64,000 bases of DNA from Diphasiastrum complanatum (GCA_029204225.1 MU831850.1:1-64000); one strand, 5' to 3'; positions 36,102 to 48,880 are shown, counted from the stretch's first letter. Numbers and translations are program-made. Notes: generated by a model not told the origin, from the sequence alone.

Positions 36102-36875
36102 GAAAATAATGTAGATATTTCACTTGTGCGCGAGGGAGAACAAACAAAACAAAACAAACTCTAAAGATCGTGCACAAGAGAGATATGTACGACAGGTAGC
36201 TACTGAATATTGCACTTGTGCGCAAGTAGGTATCGTTGCAAAAAATGGACAACAATGCATGCGCACAAGATTCGAGAAAAAAAAAAGTAAAAAATTAATC
36301 AGGTTTCGTGTCTTTTCACATGTGTGGTCAACGGTCAATGGACACATGTTTACTTCTAATTGGACTGCAAGCACTGGCACGTGTGAGGTGACACCTAGAC
36401 ACGTGTGAAATGACACCAGTACATGTGTCTCGTGTTCATTCATTTGTTCGACAACATGTGTCACTCTCGCATTTGCCCGTACAAATTTCACACGTGTAAA
36501 CTGACAACCTAACACGTGTCGCTCTCGCATTTGACCGTACAAATTCCACATGTGTGACGGGACGTTCTTTCACACGTGCAAACCGCAATGTAAAATCACA
36601 AACTTCGATGAATTTTTTTCACTTTTTTTTTTTCGCTCCGCATATCGCACTTGTGCGCCTCCTTCACAATCGATATTCTGCCTACTGCCTTCCATGCGCA
36701 CAAGTCTGATACATTTGCCTACGTGTCTCCTCATATCAGACTTGTGCGCCTCTCTTCTATACTAATCTATCTCTCTGATATTCGGCTCGCACAAGTCCGA
36801 TATATCGTAACTTCTTTCCATACATATCGGTCCTCTATGAGGGCTTCATAATCCTTCCCTGCCTAGTACACTTCC
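36102..36875. promoter_or_regulatory. divergent promoter-like spacer with G-box and CACTTGTGCGC clusters
   Basis: Between two divergently oriented gene remnants lie five CACGTG cores in 201 bp (36378, 36400, 36491, 36513, 36573) plus several CACATGTG or ACATGTGT variants. A second motif, CACTTGTGCGC or its complement GCGCACAAG, occurs about eight times toward both edges (for example 36121, 36213, 36259, 36648, 36693, 36743). CACGTG is the plant G-box bound by bHLH and bZIP factors; the function here is inferred. Confidence 0.5.
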
Positions 36876-37463
36876 ATGGATAGGAGAAAGCAGACAAGGT
36901 GGGATTCTCGTCCTCAGTTCGCACGATTGCCATTACACCTCCCGCTAGACCTAGAACGCACAACCGCAGCAGGTGGCTCTCTAAAATATGTAAGTATCAG
37001 AAATCAACCGCTCTATTAATTCCCAGAGCTCCATTCTACTGTGCCGTCCAAAACATAATTATAAATGATCTCGGACAGCTCGTTAGATTCACACCCACTG
37101 CTCTTCAGTTCCTTCAGGAAGCTACTGAAGACTATATGAACCTTTTTTTTTGAAGATTCATTTTTGCTTGCAATTCATTCCAAGAGAGTCACCATAATGC
37201 CCAAGGACTTTCAACTACTGATGATAATGAGGGAGAGATTTTGCAAGTTACACGTATCTCAGCCTGCTGCTCCCAGACATGTTCCTCTAGATAGGACTGA
37301 TCTTCCTACCAAGCGTCCTAGGAAGCAGGCAGCCCCCAAGAGAGCTGCGAAGAAAATAAGGAGGGTAGAAACCACAAAATCTGCGAAGCCTAACTCGGAA
37401 CCAATCTCAGAATTGCAGCTAAAAAAAATTCAATCTTATTTTGTAGTGACCATTGGAGTTTAA
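36876..37463 (+). pseudogene. histone H3/CENH3-like fragment with a basic C-terminal tail
   Basis: The reading starts MDRRKQTRW, like an H3 tail start, then changes frame. The histone fold follows: YQKSTALLIPRAPF (alpha N/alpha 1), VRFTPTALQFLQEATEDYM (alpha 2), NLF-EDS, and IHSKRVTIMPKDFQLL (alpha 3). A frameshift lies in a nine-T run at about 37143-37151, where NLFEDS is expected. No intron is visible. In place of the short H3 end there is an extra tail of about 60 residues, rich in Lys/Arg/Pro (TKRPRKQAAPKRAAKK). LIPRAPF and the Thr-Pro in the second helix lean toward CENH3, but canonical H3 descent is possible. H3 and CENH3 form the nucleosome core; this copy cannot do so without repair. 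Confidence 0.7.
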
Positions 37464-37770
37464 ACTTGATCTCTTTTAAGAGATCTGTAGATAATAACAT
37501 TGAAGGTTTTTGTGTCAAGATGAACTCGGCGATAAATACACATAAGGATGTAGATATATACCTTCCATATTTAAGTAAATATATTCCAACATATATTCCC
37601 CATTCCATGGACTGACAGATCGTTAGTTTGGAGGTAAATTATGTCTTTCTTAACAACATTTTGAAATCAGTATTCTAATGTATTTGTTTCATTCTAATTC
37701 ATCTTGTTTCATAATTGATTTCTTGTGTGCTGAATTTTTTTGGAGTCACTCCAGCAAAATGATTTATTCA

Positions 37771-38069
37771 GTTGTGTGTGGTACACATTATACAATGCAA
37801 AGTTATTTTTTGAGTGGTTCAACCTTTAGAAAGATGTTGGTATTCCTAAGGTAATAAATTCTGTTTATTCTTATTTTTGGAATCATGATTAGTTTTTTAT
37901 TTTGTTGATGTTTTTAGCCATTACTAACACATGAATGTTCTATCTTGCAGTTTACACTTCTTGAGTACACATCAAGCCAGGTGTACAGATTTAGACAAGA
38001 AATTATCCTGAGCATATTGGCTAGGGCAAGGCTTCAGCCTCCCGTTGTTGATGATCGTGCAAAGGATGA
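37771..38069 (+). other. two possible exons of an unknown gene
   Basis: A segment ending MLVFLR before GTAATA at about 37851, and a second from 37951 (after TTGCAG) to 38069 encoding FTLLEYTSSQVYRF and ILARARLQPPVVDDRAKDD before GTAATT. The splice-like borders and open frames suggest exons. No family is recognised, and the link to the H3-like fragment is unproven. Confidence 0.3.
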
Positions 38070-38544
38070 TGTAATTATACTAAATAAAAATTAGAACAAA
38101 TACAGATATCATAGAACAGAAATAGATTGCACATGTATAGAATTCATAGAAAAATATACGTTGATATATCAAATGCTCCATTTTATGAATTTGGGAGTAC
38201 AAAATACATGTACTGATGCCCAACTTGGGCTTTTATTTATTGAATGAAAGAGTGTATACATCGATTTTTACTAAAGTTTATTTGATCTATCGTTCTCCCA
38301 CAATGGTGATTGTTGTAGGTAGATCTTTGGAGCACGTTATCAGCTCCTGTCTTTTTAGCATCTGTGACATGACAAATATTAGTGAATGTGCAATTGTAAA
38401 TGATGACATTTTCAATTATTTTGTTCTATTTTGAAATGGCAATAAACATAAAGTACTTACGAGTCTTCCGTTGATGATAAATCTGAAATATGTTGGTAGA
38501 TTGGTTTGTAATAGCATGAGCTCTGTTATGATAAAATCAAGCTT

Positions 38545-39217
38545 CTAATGCTCTTCCACCTCAACCATAGTCAAATATTCCTCATTGTAGATAATGCTTA
38601 TCTTCATTCGATTTGTGTGACCATTTAGTTCAAAGTCTTGATCCAGTGGTAGCCATGTACCTTCAATTTTCTTGTATCTTTGGTAGCTAAATGTGAGACT
38701 GAGCATTTGTTTTTTTATATGATAACGAAAGATCATTGAAGACTTTTTAATCCTGCATTCTATGTCATTATTTGTTTTACTATCCCAGCCTTGATCCATG
38801 AGATCTGACAAAGTCTCGTCTGATAAATCCTTGCAAACAAATAAAGTTGGTGTCCTACGAACACTAGCACTAGGGAAAAAATCAACAAATATATGTAATA
38901 AGATAAACCAACTTAGGTGAACAATTTTCGAGCCTGTGCTTATCTTTATAGCATTTCTAATATCAATGAGTAGCTTGCATCTCAAGGATTCAAAAACAAT
39001 ACTGTCAGGAGTAGGCCACTCATCACTTTGAAAACTGGACAATGGAATTGCTTCGAGCTTGCCAAAACCTCCATATGTTTGTGGCGTATATAAAGATTCA
39101 TAAAAATAGATACCACAATCTGCAAGTTCCTTTAGACTTCTTCCTCTGTATTGCAGCTTTCCAACATCAGAGTGAATCACGTCTAATATTCCTGCAAGTG
39201 ATTCAGCGGGCTCTGTT
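38545..39217 (-). pseudogene. unknown gene fragment, about 224 codons
   Basis: An open minus-strand frame with protein-like composition: SLAGILDVIHSDVGKL, LADCGIYFYESLYTPQTYGG, SDEWPTPDSIVFESLRCKL, TPTLFVCKDLSDETL, ending EYLTMVEVEEH. A stretch at 38880-38935 resembles a retained intron (TTTTTTCCCTAG). Its upstream side is cut at about 39218, where gypsy gag begins, so the N-terminus is lost. No family is recognised. Confidence 0.45.
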
Positions 39218-40085
39218 TTTTTGTTTAGCTTCTGCTGCCATTTTCTCAAGGTTGTCAAAATATTTGACTTGTGTTTTTTCACAAACTCGTTCTTTTATTT
39301 TTTCTGGTTTGGGCACTAATGGATTAGCCTGAAATTGCCAATGGATGCCACTACTATGGAATCATAAGTTGTCACGACTTGTACGACGTCATCAAAAGCC
39401 TGAAGCGCATTTATGTTACATTCGTTCTAATAATCTGCTGTCAAACCTAGGATAAATTGCTAGAGAGCTAGTTTTGAATCGAATGATGAATTTTGGTCCA
39501 TAAATCCATGAACTCTTGGAGATAAGAGTCTAAACTCTTTGTCATCATCTTGCAATTTATGGATCTACGGTAATAATCTGAATCGTCCACAACCACAAAA
39601 TATTTTTTGAAAACTTCTAAATTTTTTTCCATGTTGTAGGTTTCGATTGCAAGTCCTGCCCATCACAACAAACACTTTCCACAAAAACAAATCTCTTCAA
39701 AAATTTTGTGTAGACTGAAATAACTGATTCATTTGGTCAACCAATCCTCTATTACCTTAGGCCTTTTCTCTTTCTTCTCTCCTGAATGTGGTTTTGGCTA
39801 AAATCCCGAATTCGGTGAAGACAATGTCTTAACTTGATTCAACAACACTTCCATTTGTTGATCCCGTAGATTATTCTGAATGTTCATTTCATTAAGTGTC
39901 GCACCCAACTGTTGGAAAATCTACAAATAGGTCAGCATGGATAATGTTCCCTCAACACTTGTGTTATCTTCAACCATTATTGACTACCTGAAATGAAAAA
40001 TTGCTTATATTAGCTAACCAATCTAAAATATTCAACCAAAAGTGAAAGGCATTGTGACCTTATAAACTGATTGATTACATTTTAG
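39218..40085 (-). pseudogene. Ty3/gypsy gag N-terminal fragment
   Basis: On the minus strand the gag start (near MVEDNTSVEGTL at about 39977) and YLQEFMDLWTKIHHS are readable between stops. The 39218-39480 part is the same family as 24776-25036. A minus-strand copia element (40091-43042) has inserted upstream of the gag start. Confidence 0.65.
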
Positions 40086-40090
40086 TAAGA

Positions 40091-43042
40091 GTTCAAATTC
40101 ATTCTAAACAAAATCGCAGATCATGAAACACAAGAACATCCACATAGAAAGCACTCTCCCACTCCAAGCTCACATAACAAATGTATTTTAAAAAAAAACA
40201 AGGTCCACTAAACATATAGTTTCTTCTTTGGAAACCCATGCATGGCCTAGGTTGTCGTTGACGAGATGTGTGTCCCGTTGACTTACCTCATGGTGAGGCC
40301 AACTAGTCCTAATCCACTGATTGGACCCATAGTACAAGAACACATTAGTTATACTTCTATTCTAACTCTCTCCTTAGAACTAGAATCTACTTTGCATACA
40401 CTCATGTACATAGCATCAAAGTGAACAAATTTCAAATATCAAAGTTTTGATCTAAACTTATCAAACTTCTGTCTAATGAGTGGCTTAGTGAAAATGTCAG
40501 CTAATTGTTCATCTATGCTACAATGAACAATATTTATTTCTGTACTTAGCAGTCTCTCATGTATAAAGTGATAGTGAATCTCGATGTGTTTGGTTCTTGT
40601 GTGAAACACTGGATTCTCATCTAGGATTAGCCTCAACCAAATGACTTCTGGTGTTACACTACACATTGTCTTATATCCTACTTATGTTGTGGATAAAAAA
40701 ACTATAGTTTGCTTCTTACCATGTACCTCTTTCAACCAATTAGAGTAGGTCCTAATTCGACCTTATCAACTTGCCTAAGTTGCTAAAAGTAGTAAATCCA
40801 CTATTCTTAGGCCTTATTAGCTTTATAAAGTCTATCTCTGAGATAAAAATGCATATTGGCCTCAAAATTGCCAAATAAACTCAACTTGGCTAAACTAATC
40901 TAGATGATATTTTTCATAGGTATTGGATGAAAACATTGCCTATCCGCTTGATCTTGTAAATGTCACCATTTGCCTATGAAACATATGTTCCATTAAGCTA
41001 TTGAACCAATCTGTATTACCTATCATATGTCTGGAGGCTACCGAGTCAATGTACCGAGCTTGATCCTCTTGATTCGATGACAATGCTAATATAAAGTTGC
41101 TAGAGTCTTCACTTCACCTTTATCGACAAGGTTACCTGCTTGCTTTGGTTTCTCCTTGCTTGACTTTGCCAAAAAATTTCATCATTCACTCTTCCAATGG
41201 CCTTTCTTGTTGCAATAGAAGCATTTGTTTTTCTTCTTGGTCCTGTTGGATGATCTTTCTTCCTCATGACCCTTGGCATATTAATGTTTAGTCTTTTTCT
41301 TGCCCTTGCCCTTGCCTTGTTTTTAGAGTGCCGCAAGTGCCTGATCATCAGTGTTTTGACGACGATCTTTCACCATTTCCCGTAGTTGTTGTTCCTGCAT
41401 TAAGATCCTTGTGAACTCGTCAAAGGTTGGTAGTCTTTCTCTTGATGCCATCCCGCTCACAAACATTTGATAGGTATCTGCAATGCCGCGTAATGAGGTG
41501 TGCACCAACTTGGCATCACGTATATGCACTCGCCTATGGAGTGCAGCTTGTCCCTTATTGCCTTGATTTTGGTCATATAAGTTTGAATGTGCTCCTGATG
41601 GAGGCACTATTCAATTTTGACTTCAAAAACATAATTCTTGATGGGTTTGAAGTTCAAACTGCTCTTTTAGTAGATCCCAAGCTTGTCTTGTGTCGCATCA
41701 TCACTTCACCGATAGATTAATGGAGGTCAACGCCCTTCTCGTCTTCATGTCGAACACTTTCATGTTCACTTCATTTGGCGGTCTTCTCACATCGCCTGTG
41801 ACTACATCCCATATCTCTTTCTCTATCAAAATGTTTTTTTATTCACTCTTCAAGCAATTTTGGGCCTTGGGTCCTTTCAAACTGAAAATTTTTAACGAAG
41901 TTGAAGGCTGTTTTTCTCTTCAAGGCACTTTGGGTCCCTTCAAGTTAATCTTGGCCATTCAAACTAGAGAACCCCATCTAATCCACCAAATCAACATTAA
42001 ATCATGACCATCGATGAATGTGGGTTCCAATCTTGTGTTTGAGAGTGAATTTGAGCATTGAAATGGACACTTAGAACATTGTAACATTGTTTTACACTAC
42101 ATCTTCTTCAAGTGAGTGCACAAACTCTCTCCTATGCTTGTGGCTGCCCTCCACTCCTTCCTTTGTCTTGATCTCAGTCAATTTTTGAGCACTTTCAATG
42201 TCGTTCGAGGCCTAGACCGAGGCCGCCCTACCTATTATGAGTATATAGAGCATTAAATTGCCAAAAAATGTGGAGAAACAATGAGATAAACCCAACTTGA
42301 GAAAGAGGTTTTTTTCATTTTTAAAAATCTTTTTTTTACAAAAAACTGCCGGGTTCTTTCAAAATTGACAATTCTCTAACAGAAAGTTCAGACTTTCTTC
42401 ATAGCTATTGAGTGGGCTAGAACGGATGCTATCCTGTCCTTACGACATCCAATACTGTGCATGTACTGTAAAGTTATTGTCAATTTTGCAAAAAAATTGT
42501 AATCCTCGCCCAATTGTTTTCACAAGCTAACTAAAAAATTCTCAAATTTTGCTTGTTTTTGACACTGTTTGTTGCTATGCACATGCTGAGGATCCCTGTA
42601 CTGAGCTTGCAACTTCCGTATGCCTGAAGCAATGCACCTGTGCTTTACTTTTTGCTTTCTAAGTGTTGTAAACCCCGAACTCTAGGAAAAACTATTCTCC
42701 TAAAGCTCTCTTCAATGGCTATTTTGTATTGTGCACACTCCCTATACGGGCTCTAATACCAAGTTAAAATTTGTTCTAAATAGAATCACTAATCATGAAA
42801 CATAGTAACATCCACACAGAAAGCACTCTCTCACTCCAAGCTCACATAGCAACTATAGTTTCTAATAAAAATAGTACAATAATGTATATATTATAGTTTC
42901 TTCTTTGGCAACCCATGCATGGCCCAGGTTGTCTTTGATAGGACGCGTGTCCCGTCGACATGCCTTGTGGTGAGGCCAACTGGTTCTAATCCACCGATTG
43001 GACCTACAGTACAATAACATAGTAGTTCTACTTTTATTCTAA
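40091..43042 (-). mobile_element. Ty1/copia element with both LTRs and a large internal deletion
   Basis: The 5' LTR is 43042-42762 and the 3' LTR 40367-40091 (about 280 bp each). The target duplication is GTAAG (40086-40090 and 43043-43047). The LTRs begin AGTT and end AACT, not TG/CA. The PBS TGGTATTAGAGCCC (42761-42748) matches the initiator-Met tRNA type with one change. Gag lies at about 41960-41100; its zinc knuckle CFYCNKKGHWKSE is cut by stops at the last Cys. The RNase H end (EQLADIFTKPL, 40666-40439) and polypurine tract follow. Protease, integrase and most of RT are absent. Confidence 0.9.
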
Positions 43043-43047
43043 CTGTA

Positions 43048-44035
43048 AGGTCATTTACTTTATAAGCTAATGCCGTTTTAATCAAGAACCGATAGATTTG
43101 GACAATTTCAAAACTTTTACAGGCCTTTCAAAAACTTACGTAACTAAGATTTTCGACCTCCGATCAATATGGATCTGAATTGTGAAAATTAATTTCAACC
43201 ATTGATTTTCAGTTGTTTCATTACGAATCCATTTAAAACCGATTTTGAAACATCCGGCATGCATACAACTTAACATGTAGTGATTTAATGAAAAATCAAA
43301 TTTTTACGTAAATTGCCTATATAAATTGGAAAAACTCTGTTCGAACTGCTTCTATGGAAATTATATCCAAGCATGAAATTCCACTACAACAACACTTAAT
43401 ACCATGTCCATAGAGATGCAAAGTGATTCCAAAAAAGTCTTTTCGTTGTGGATAAGTACACTATTGCTTCACATACTGACATGCAATCAAAACAATTTGA
43501 AAATTTTGCAAATTTTTGACTAAAATTTGCCACGAGCATAACTTTTGCTATAGGACATCAAATGGTCATCTTCAAGCATAGTACAGAAGGAGAGTGGGTA
43601 AGCAAGATGATTGCAGATGTCAATCTGCCACTAGACTTCACACGTGTGGGTTGTAAATGACCAAAAAGACTGTATGATGGCACACTTTTTCAAGGGTGAT
43701 TTCTCAAAAATCCTACTACAACCCTACATGAGTTCAATTGGAGGCTACAAGTACTGTTCTAAGGTTTATTAGAGAGCAATAGAAGCCTCTATCATGTCCA
43801 ACAAACATCCATAGACTCATATCCATCAAAAATTGCTTCTATGGAGGGCGTCATTAAGCTAGACTTCGAGAGATTAGTGCCTAAGCCTCCCATTACCAAA
43901 TTGGGTGCATGAGGGCTCAAATTAGAGGCAATACTACCTATCTTTCAGATTGTATACATGTTCATAGGTTTTCGATCCACCTCAAAGAGTTACTCATGCT
44001 AAAAAATTCCTACAAAACTTGTTCATAGACTCTAG
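43048..44035. other. probable 5' leader/LTR of the gypsy remnant, uncertain
   Basis: It continues the flank of the copia insertion, so it should be upstream sequence of the minus-strand gypsy gag. It meets the MADS inverted arm at about 44040. No ORF or terminal repeat was identified in it. Confidence 0.35.
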
Positions 44036-44039
44036 ACAT

Positions 44040-45641
44040 CCTAATCTAATTCTCATGTCGCTCATCAAATTCTTTGTTGCACATTATATCGAACTATATA
44101 GTATTTAATGCCCAGTCATAGACCTTATTTGATTCTTTATCTCAAATGTTATGACTCAATTATGTTTCTGTTCAATGTAATCAAATTATTTGTTTTGCCA
44201 TATGTTGTTATTGCAATCACCACCATTTCCATCCTATTCAATTCCATCCCATTCATTTTTTCCCCTTTGCATTACGAGATTTTATAATTCATATGAGACA
44301 CTTACTAGTGTTGGTCTTGCAAATCTTTAACTCTCTTCATCTTCCATAGTAGATTTTGATTCAGTACAATTTCACATCACCTTGAAGAGTTATATTTATC
44401 ATCACCTTTTTATGTCAAAAAATGATTGGTTGTAAACAGAAAGTTTGTGTATATATTACTTGAAATCTCAATTTCCGACTACTAGCATACATAAATAGTA
44501 AATCTAATGTCTTGATACACATATGACCTTTTGCTCCATCAAATGATTTGAGGCCAAGTCACAAGCTAAACATATCGTCTTAGTTTTAGTTAGCATAATG
44601 TTGAAGTGAGCAAGCAAGCTGAAGTAGCACCTCTCAAAAAGAACTAAACGAGGAGGATGTCACATATATGGAAGGAATTGCAGTGATGATCCTTGGAGCT
44701 TTCAAAGATTGCTTGTTATTTGTTGAAGCAAGGTGACTCACAGATCTAGCAGCTACTATAACAAAGATCCTTTAAAGTATTGGGGATTTATCAATGCTCT
44801 TTAAAGCAAGAAGATCACATGACCTCCCTACTTCTAGATGAATTCTAAAAAATATTTAGTACCTATATGTGACTTGATACTTCCTAGATCAAAATATGTA
44901 GACATGTTGGCTCAACCATGTCAACCAAGACAATTGAAGCTTCCCTCGTGTAGAGACCTCAAAATTATCAAATTACAAACTTACAAATTCCACCACTACT
45001 TGTGTCCTTGCATGAAAAGGGTCCCATAGTCTCTTTCTATCCCATTTTGAGAAGTAACGAAGGAACTTTCAACCTTGTGTCACCATTTTTGAAATTGGCA
45101 ATAAACCTATCCTCAAGTTAGGTGTTGGTGTATCTCAAGGAATTGAAACGTACTTGTATCTCACTAAAAACTTTCAATCAACTTTTGCCAGTCCTCCTGA
45201 ATATTCTTCATATAATATTTTACTATTAGTAATTCAGACGAAGGTTAGTTCCCAATAAAGATGTCTAGTGAAGGTTTTGAGTGATTTTGACTATTTTTGT
45301 GAAGGAAAGCTATATCTCTCACCAAAAATCTCAATATCTCTATGTTAAACTTCATCAAACCTTCACCAATTTTATTCAGTATTCTAAATATAGTATTTTA
45401 CCATTTGAGAAGTGGGCGAAGCTTAATTTCCATAGATTTATCCATTCTTGATCAACAAAGCTCATCCACAAATGGAATTTTTTCATCCAAAAAGGAGATT
45501 ATTCATCCACATGGGGAGCACAACTCACTCACTAGGGAGATTTCATCCACATGGTAGCTCATCCACTATTGGAGATTGCCAATTTAGAAACTAGAAACAA
45601 CAATGTAGCTTGAATGTATACAACATCTTTAACAAATAAAG
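44040..45641. repeat. right inverted arm, middle part (MADS intron 7)
   Basis: Reverse-complement homologue of left-arm about 9835 to 8390, including the MNSKKYLVPICD segment at 44838. It ends where a copia element inserted. Confidence 0.9.
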
Positions 45642-48409
45642 TGTGAAAAATAGCCTATTTTGGCAAATCTAGCCATGTAGAATTTTGTGAATATTGTGTA
45701 TAATTGGGTTCCACACATGGAAGACCAAGATGGCATGTGGCAACCCACTCCTGATGCAGGTTAGGTCAAGAGAGTTGGTCATGTCTATTTGGTGGTCATC
45801 CCTACTTTATAGGACCTACACCTAAGTTTAAGTTGAAATTGTGACCCCCTAGCTATCTACCAAGCATAAGTCTAGGATCTAGGCTAAGGTTTCATTTTAG
45901 GGCAAGAAGGGTGAGTTAACTTCCTTATTACATGCTGGGAATCCACCTAACTTCAAGAAGGAAGTCGAATTTGCTATGTATTCCAAGCTTTGGAGCTCAT
46001 TGGCAATCTCAAGCTAGTTCAGTATGTACATTGAGTTTTTGTGATCCAAATGAAACCAAATCAATTTCTACTTATTTCTTAGATTGAAGGCAATAATACA
46101 GCCTGTAGTACACACGTGTGGACTCGGATTTGGGTCTTTGATCTTGTTTATTGATTATCCATACTTGTTATGTGTCAAATTGCTAATCTAGATCAAGATT
46201 TATTGTCTAGTTTTTTTATGCATTGTTAAGCAAGCACATAATCTCTCTTGTGGATCTTCTCAGATCCATTTTTGGTCCTTAAAGTATTGTACTTTCACAT
46301 GGTATCAGAGCCAAGTACAAGGGCTTTGATCTTAGATCCATTCAAATCCATTTTTAGTAGTTTTGTGTGCTAAAAACTAGTCCTGTGAGGGCGAGTTTGG
46401 TGCTAAGTTTTGGTGGTAGGAATTGATCCCAAATTTCTTTAGGATCAAAATCCGTACTTTTACCATGTGTGGGCACTTTTGAAACAACATTAGATGCCCT
46501 ACATTCATTTGTTCACTATAAATTCAATTTGTAAGATGTTGGTTTAATTTTTGGTGGAAATCCTAGGATAATCTACCAAGATCATTAGCCATTGTTTAGA
46601 TTTGAATTTTTTTCATGAAATCGAATTAATCTAGGCTGAGTTCAAGTCCTATTAAGGTTAAAAACAGGTCTTGAAAGTACACCAAGAAGGAAGAAAGAGA
46701 TTAAGTCATTTTTTTGTCCAAAAATAGCCAAAATTGGCAAGATTTGATTGTAGGTAGATTTCACATCATCTTATCTTCATTCCAAATTTGTGAGGGAGTG
46801 CTAGAACTGAGATTATAAGTCCATTTGTTGGATTAGAAATCTAATTTGAGTGAAACACTACAATAAAGAGACCTTAGTGAGTTTCTAGAGACAATCAAAT
46901 CCATTTCTTGGCAAGATTTGTTTGAAAGTAGTTTTCACTTCATCTTATCTTCATTATAGCTTTGTGAGGGAGTGATAGAATTGTGATTATAGGTCCATTT
47001 GTTGGATTAGAAATCAAATTTGAGTGAAACACTGCAAGTGTGAGACCTTTGTGAGTTTCAAGTCAATCAAATCTATTTCTTGTTTGTAGAAGTCACTAGT
47101 AAGATGGGATTTGCTGGAGCACACCTTCTAGAAGCTAGTGAGAGATTGAATTTTACAAATTATGCTATTTGGAAGGTTAGAATGGAGTCACTCTTGGTGC
47201 TCCAAGACCTTTATAAGTTCTTGATTGGAGATAAAGATGAACCTCTAGGTGCACATGAGTTAGCTAGATACAAGAAGAGATCTAGGCTTGCACTTCATTG
47301 TGTGAAGATGAATGTGAGCAATGATTTGTTGAGAGAAGTATCAGCATGTACTAGTGCTAAAGAGGCTTGGGAGTCTTTAAAATCAATCTATGAATCTAGT
47401 AACACTTCAAGAGTACTCATGCTTAGAAATCAGATTTTGCAAAGCATGAGGAGAAGCGAGGAGAGTGCACAGGGATTATGTACTCAGAATCAAGTCTCTA
47501 AATAGGGATTTGGCTTCCATTGGAGAGAAGATTCATGATGAAGAGCTTGTATAAATTGTCCTTAATGTCCTAGGAGATGACTTTGCAAATTTGGTCCAAA
47601 GTTTTGCCATCCAAGACACTTTGCCAACTATAGAAAAACTTCACAGTGTATTGGTGGCTGAAGAGTGTAGGATGCTCCACACCAAGGCAAGAATGAGTTC
47701 ATTGTCTTTGCAGGATGGAGATGAGAAAGCCAATTTCTCATTCAAGGGCAAAAAGAAGACCAATGGAAAGAAGAAGCATCCCAAGGAGGCCAAAGAAGAG
47801 GATGATGCATCAAGCTCAAAGGACAAGTCAAAGCAAAAATGCTTCTTTTGTGGAAAGAAGGGGCATTATGCATCCGAACGCTACAAGAGGCTAAGAGCAA
47901 AAGAGGAGGAGGACAAAGAAGGGAACCTTGCATATGAAGGGGATGGAGATGAGGATATCTCATCTGTGATGGCATCTACATCCACTCCAACAAGCAAAAG
48001 CAACTCAAAGGACACTTGGTGGATTGATAGTGGGGCTAACTCCCACATGACTTTCCAAAAGGACACATTCTCAACCTTACACTCTTTCAATGAATATTTT
48101 TGGAGCTCATTTGCAATCTCAAGCTAGTTCACTATGTACATTGAGTTTTTGTGATCCAAATGAAACCAAATCAATTTCTACTTATTTCTCAGGTTGAAAG
48201 CCGTACTACAGCCTGTAGTACACACATGTGGACTCAAATTTGGGTCTTTGATCTTGTTTATTGATTATCCATACTTGTTATGTGTCCAATTGCTAATCTA
48301 GATCAAGATTTATTGTCTAGTTTTTTGATGCATTCTTTAGCAAGCACATAATCTCTCTTGTGGATCTTCTAAGATCCATTTTTGGTCTTTAAAGTACTGT
48401 ACTTTCACG
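45642..48409 (+). mobile_element. Ty1/copia element, internally deleted
   Basis: The 5' LTR is 45642-46299, starting TGTGAAAAAT and ending TTCACA, and the PBS TGGTATCAGAGCC (46300-46312) abuts it. The 3' LTR keeps only its last roughly 310 bp (about 48100-48409). The duplication TAAAG lies at 45637-45641 and 48410-48414. The deletion joins the protease region directly to the middle of the 3' LTR, removing integrase, RT and RNase H. The left MADS arm shows the empty site. Confidence 0.9.
47080..48127 (+). pseudogene. copia gag and protease start
   Basis: Gag of the UBN2 type (LNFTNYAIWKVRMESLLVL, KEAWESLKSIYESSNTSR) from about 47104 is broken by a frameshift at about 47490. It continues at 47591 with LHSVLVAEECRM, the knuckle CFFCGKKGHYASER (Arg where the final Cys should be) and the protease start WWIDSGANSHMT. 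The frame then runs into LTR sequence. Confidence 0.85.
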
Positions 48410-48880
48410 TAAAGAGTTCATTTTGATGCATCACATCAAAAAATATTAATCTCTATCCTTGGAATTTAAATGAATTCAAATCACCTTAAAGTGGCTCTTG
48501 ATCACATAGACCCAACCACAACACAAAGTTAGAAGAAATTTGATCAAAATAAATGTAGACAAATGCACAAAATCATGCTAGATTGAAGGTAGACCTACAA
48601 TCACTACTTATTTGGATCTAGTTCAATAACAAATCACTAGTCAAATGTTAGATAATTTCCACACAATCTCACTACTTTAATCAAGATCACTCTATCGAAA
48701 TAAAATAGAATCAAGAGATATTCAACACACAATTAGTGTTGATCCCATTCTCTATAAATAGGCCACATAAAAATAAGAAATAATTCATTTCCTTCCTTCA
48801 ATAGAGACTGAACAAGCATACATCAAGTATTCTACACAAATGTAGGAGAGAATCAAAGATGAGAAGATAATAATGACTCC

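Noticed and set aside
36120..36551. 143-codon minus-strand ORF
   Set aside because: Lies across the repeated G-box/CACTTGTGCGC spacer; no domain.
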